Assembly (NCBI GenBank): GCA_035499415.1
Contig: DATJYV010000205.1
Location: 1 to 5,421 of the forward strand
Length of the DNA stretch: 5,421 bases
Direction of reading: 5' to 3'
DNA from: DATJYV01 sp035499415
GTDB lineage: Bacteria; Bacteroidota; Ignavibacteria; UBA10030
Shown here: positions 5,409-5,421 of the stretch, piece by piece
Position numbering within the stretch: position 1 is the first letter of the stretch
Layout: each line of letters starts with the position of its first letter
Notes under the pieces: generated by a model
What the model saw: the letters and a program-made list of their open reading frames with translations, nothing else
What the model was told of the DNA's origin: nothing
The model's database searches: none
Translations under genes and position numbers: made by a program

Positions 5409-5421
5409 GCTGCCGTAACAA

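Overview
The window looks like chromosomal DNA of a bacterium from the Bacteroidota/Chlorobi/Ignavibacteria side of the FCB group. The main reason is that two of its secreted proteins end in a C-terminal sorting domain of the type IX secretion system (T9SS): one has the classic YPNPF entry and a WDGxDxxGNxVANGVYFYKV end, the other a weaker SPNP...LSSGVYF version. DNA is moderately GC-rich, and several starts lack a clear Shine-Dalgarno site, which fits that group. The lineage is an inference; no rRNA or other marker is present.

Layout. (1) 2-823, plus strand: the 3' end of a large secreted protein (CARDB-like end, Ig-like domain, T9SS sorting domain), most like the tail of a gingipain/PorU2-type C25 peptidase, whose catalytic part would lie before the window. 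(2) 824-973: a gap between convergent genes, filled by a 7-bp periodic array that changes core halfway from CAGRA to TTCAC while keeping phase. (3) 974-1915, minus: a secreted TPR protein. (4) 2060-3772, minus: a secreted HExxH zinc metalloprotease resembling the MXAN_6640 family, with a T9SS tail. Genes 3 and 4 point the same way, protease first, with 144 bp between them. (5) 3773-4067: a divergent intergenic region with several small inverted repeats and a possible promoter and operator for the next gene. (6) 4068-4931, plus: a class III-like polyphosphate kinase 2 (PPK2). (7) 4935-5360, minus: a four-helix DoxX-family membrane protein whose stop lies 3 bp from the ppk2 stop. (8) 5361-5421: purine-rich leader of the DoxX gene.

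How the genes fit together. The left two thirds is a cell-envelope/secretion neighbourhood: two probable T9SS cargo proteins (one certainly a predicted protease, one possibly) and a periplasmic TPR protein. The right third is a separate housekeeping/stress pair: PPK2 uses polyphosphate to recharge nucleotides in the cytoplasm, and the DoxX-like protein sits in the inner membrane. I see no mobile element, CRISPR array, tRNA or rRNA. The least ordinary object is the phase-locked, two-part heptamer array at 838-963. I did not find convincing evidence of a new multi-gene system.
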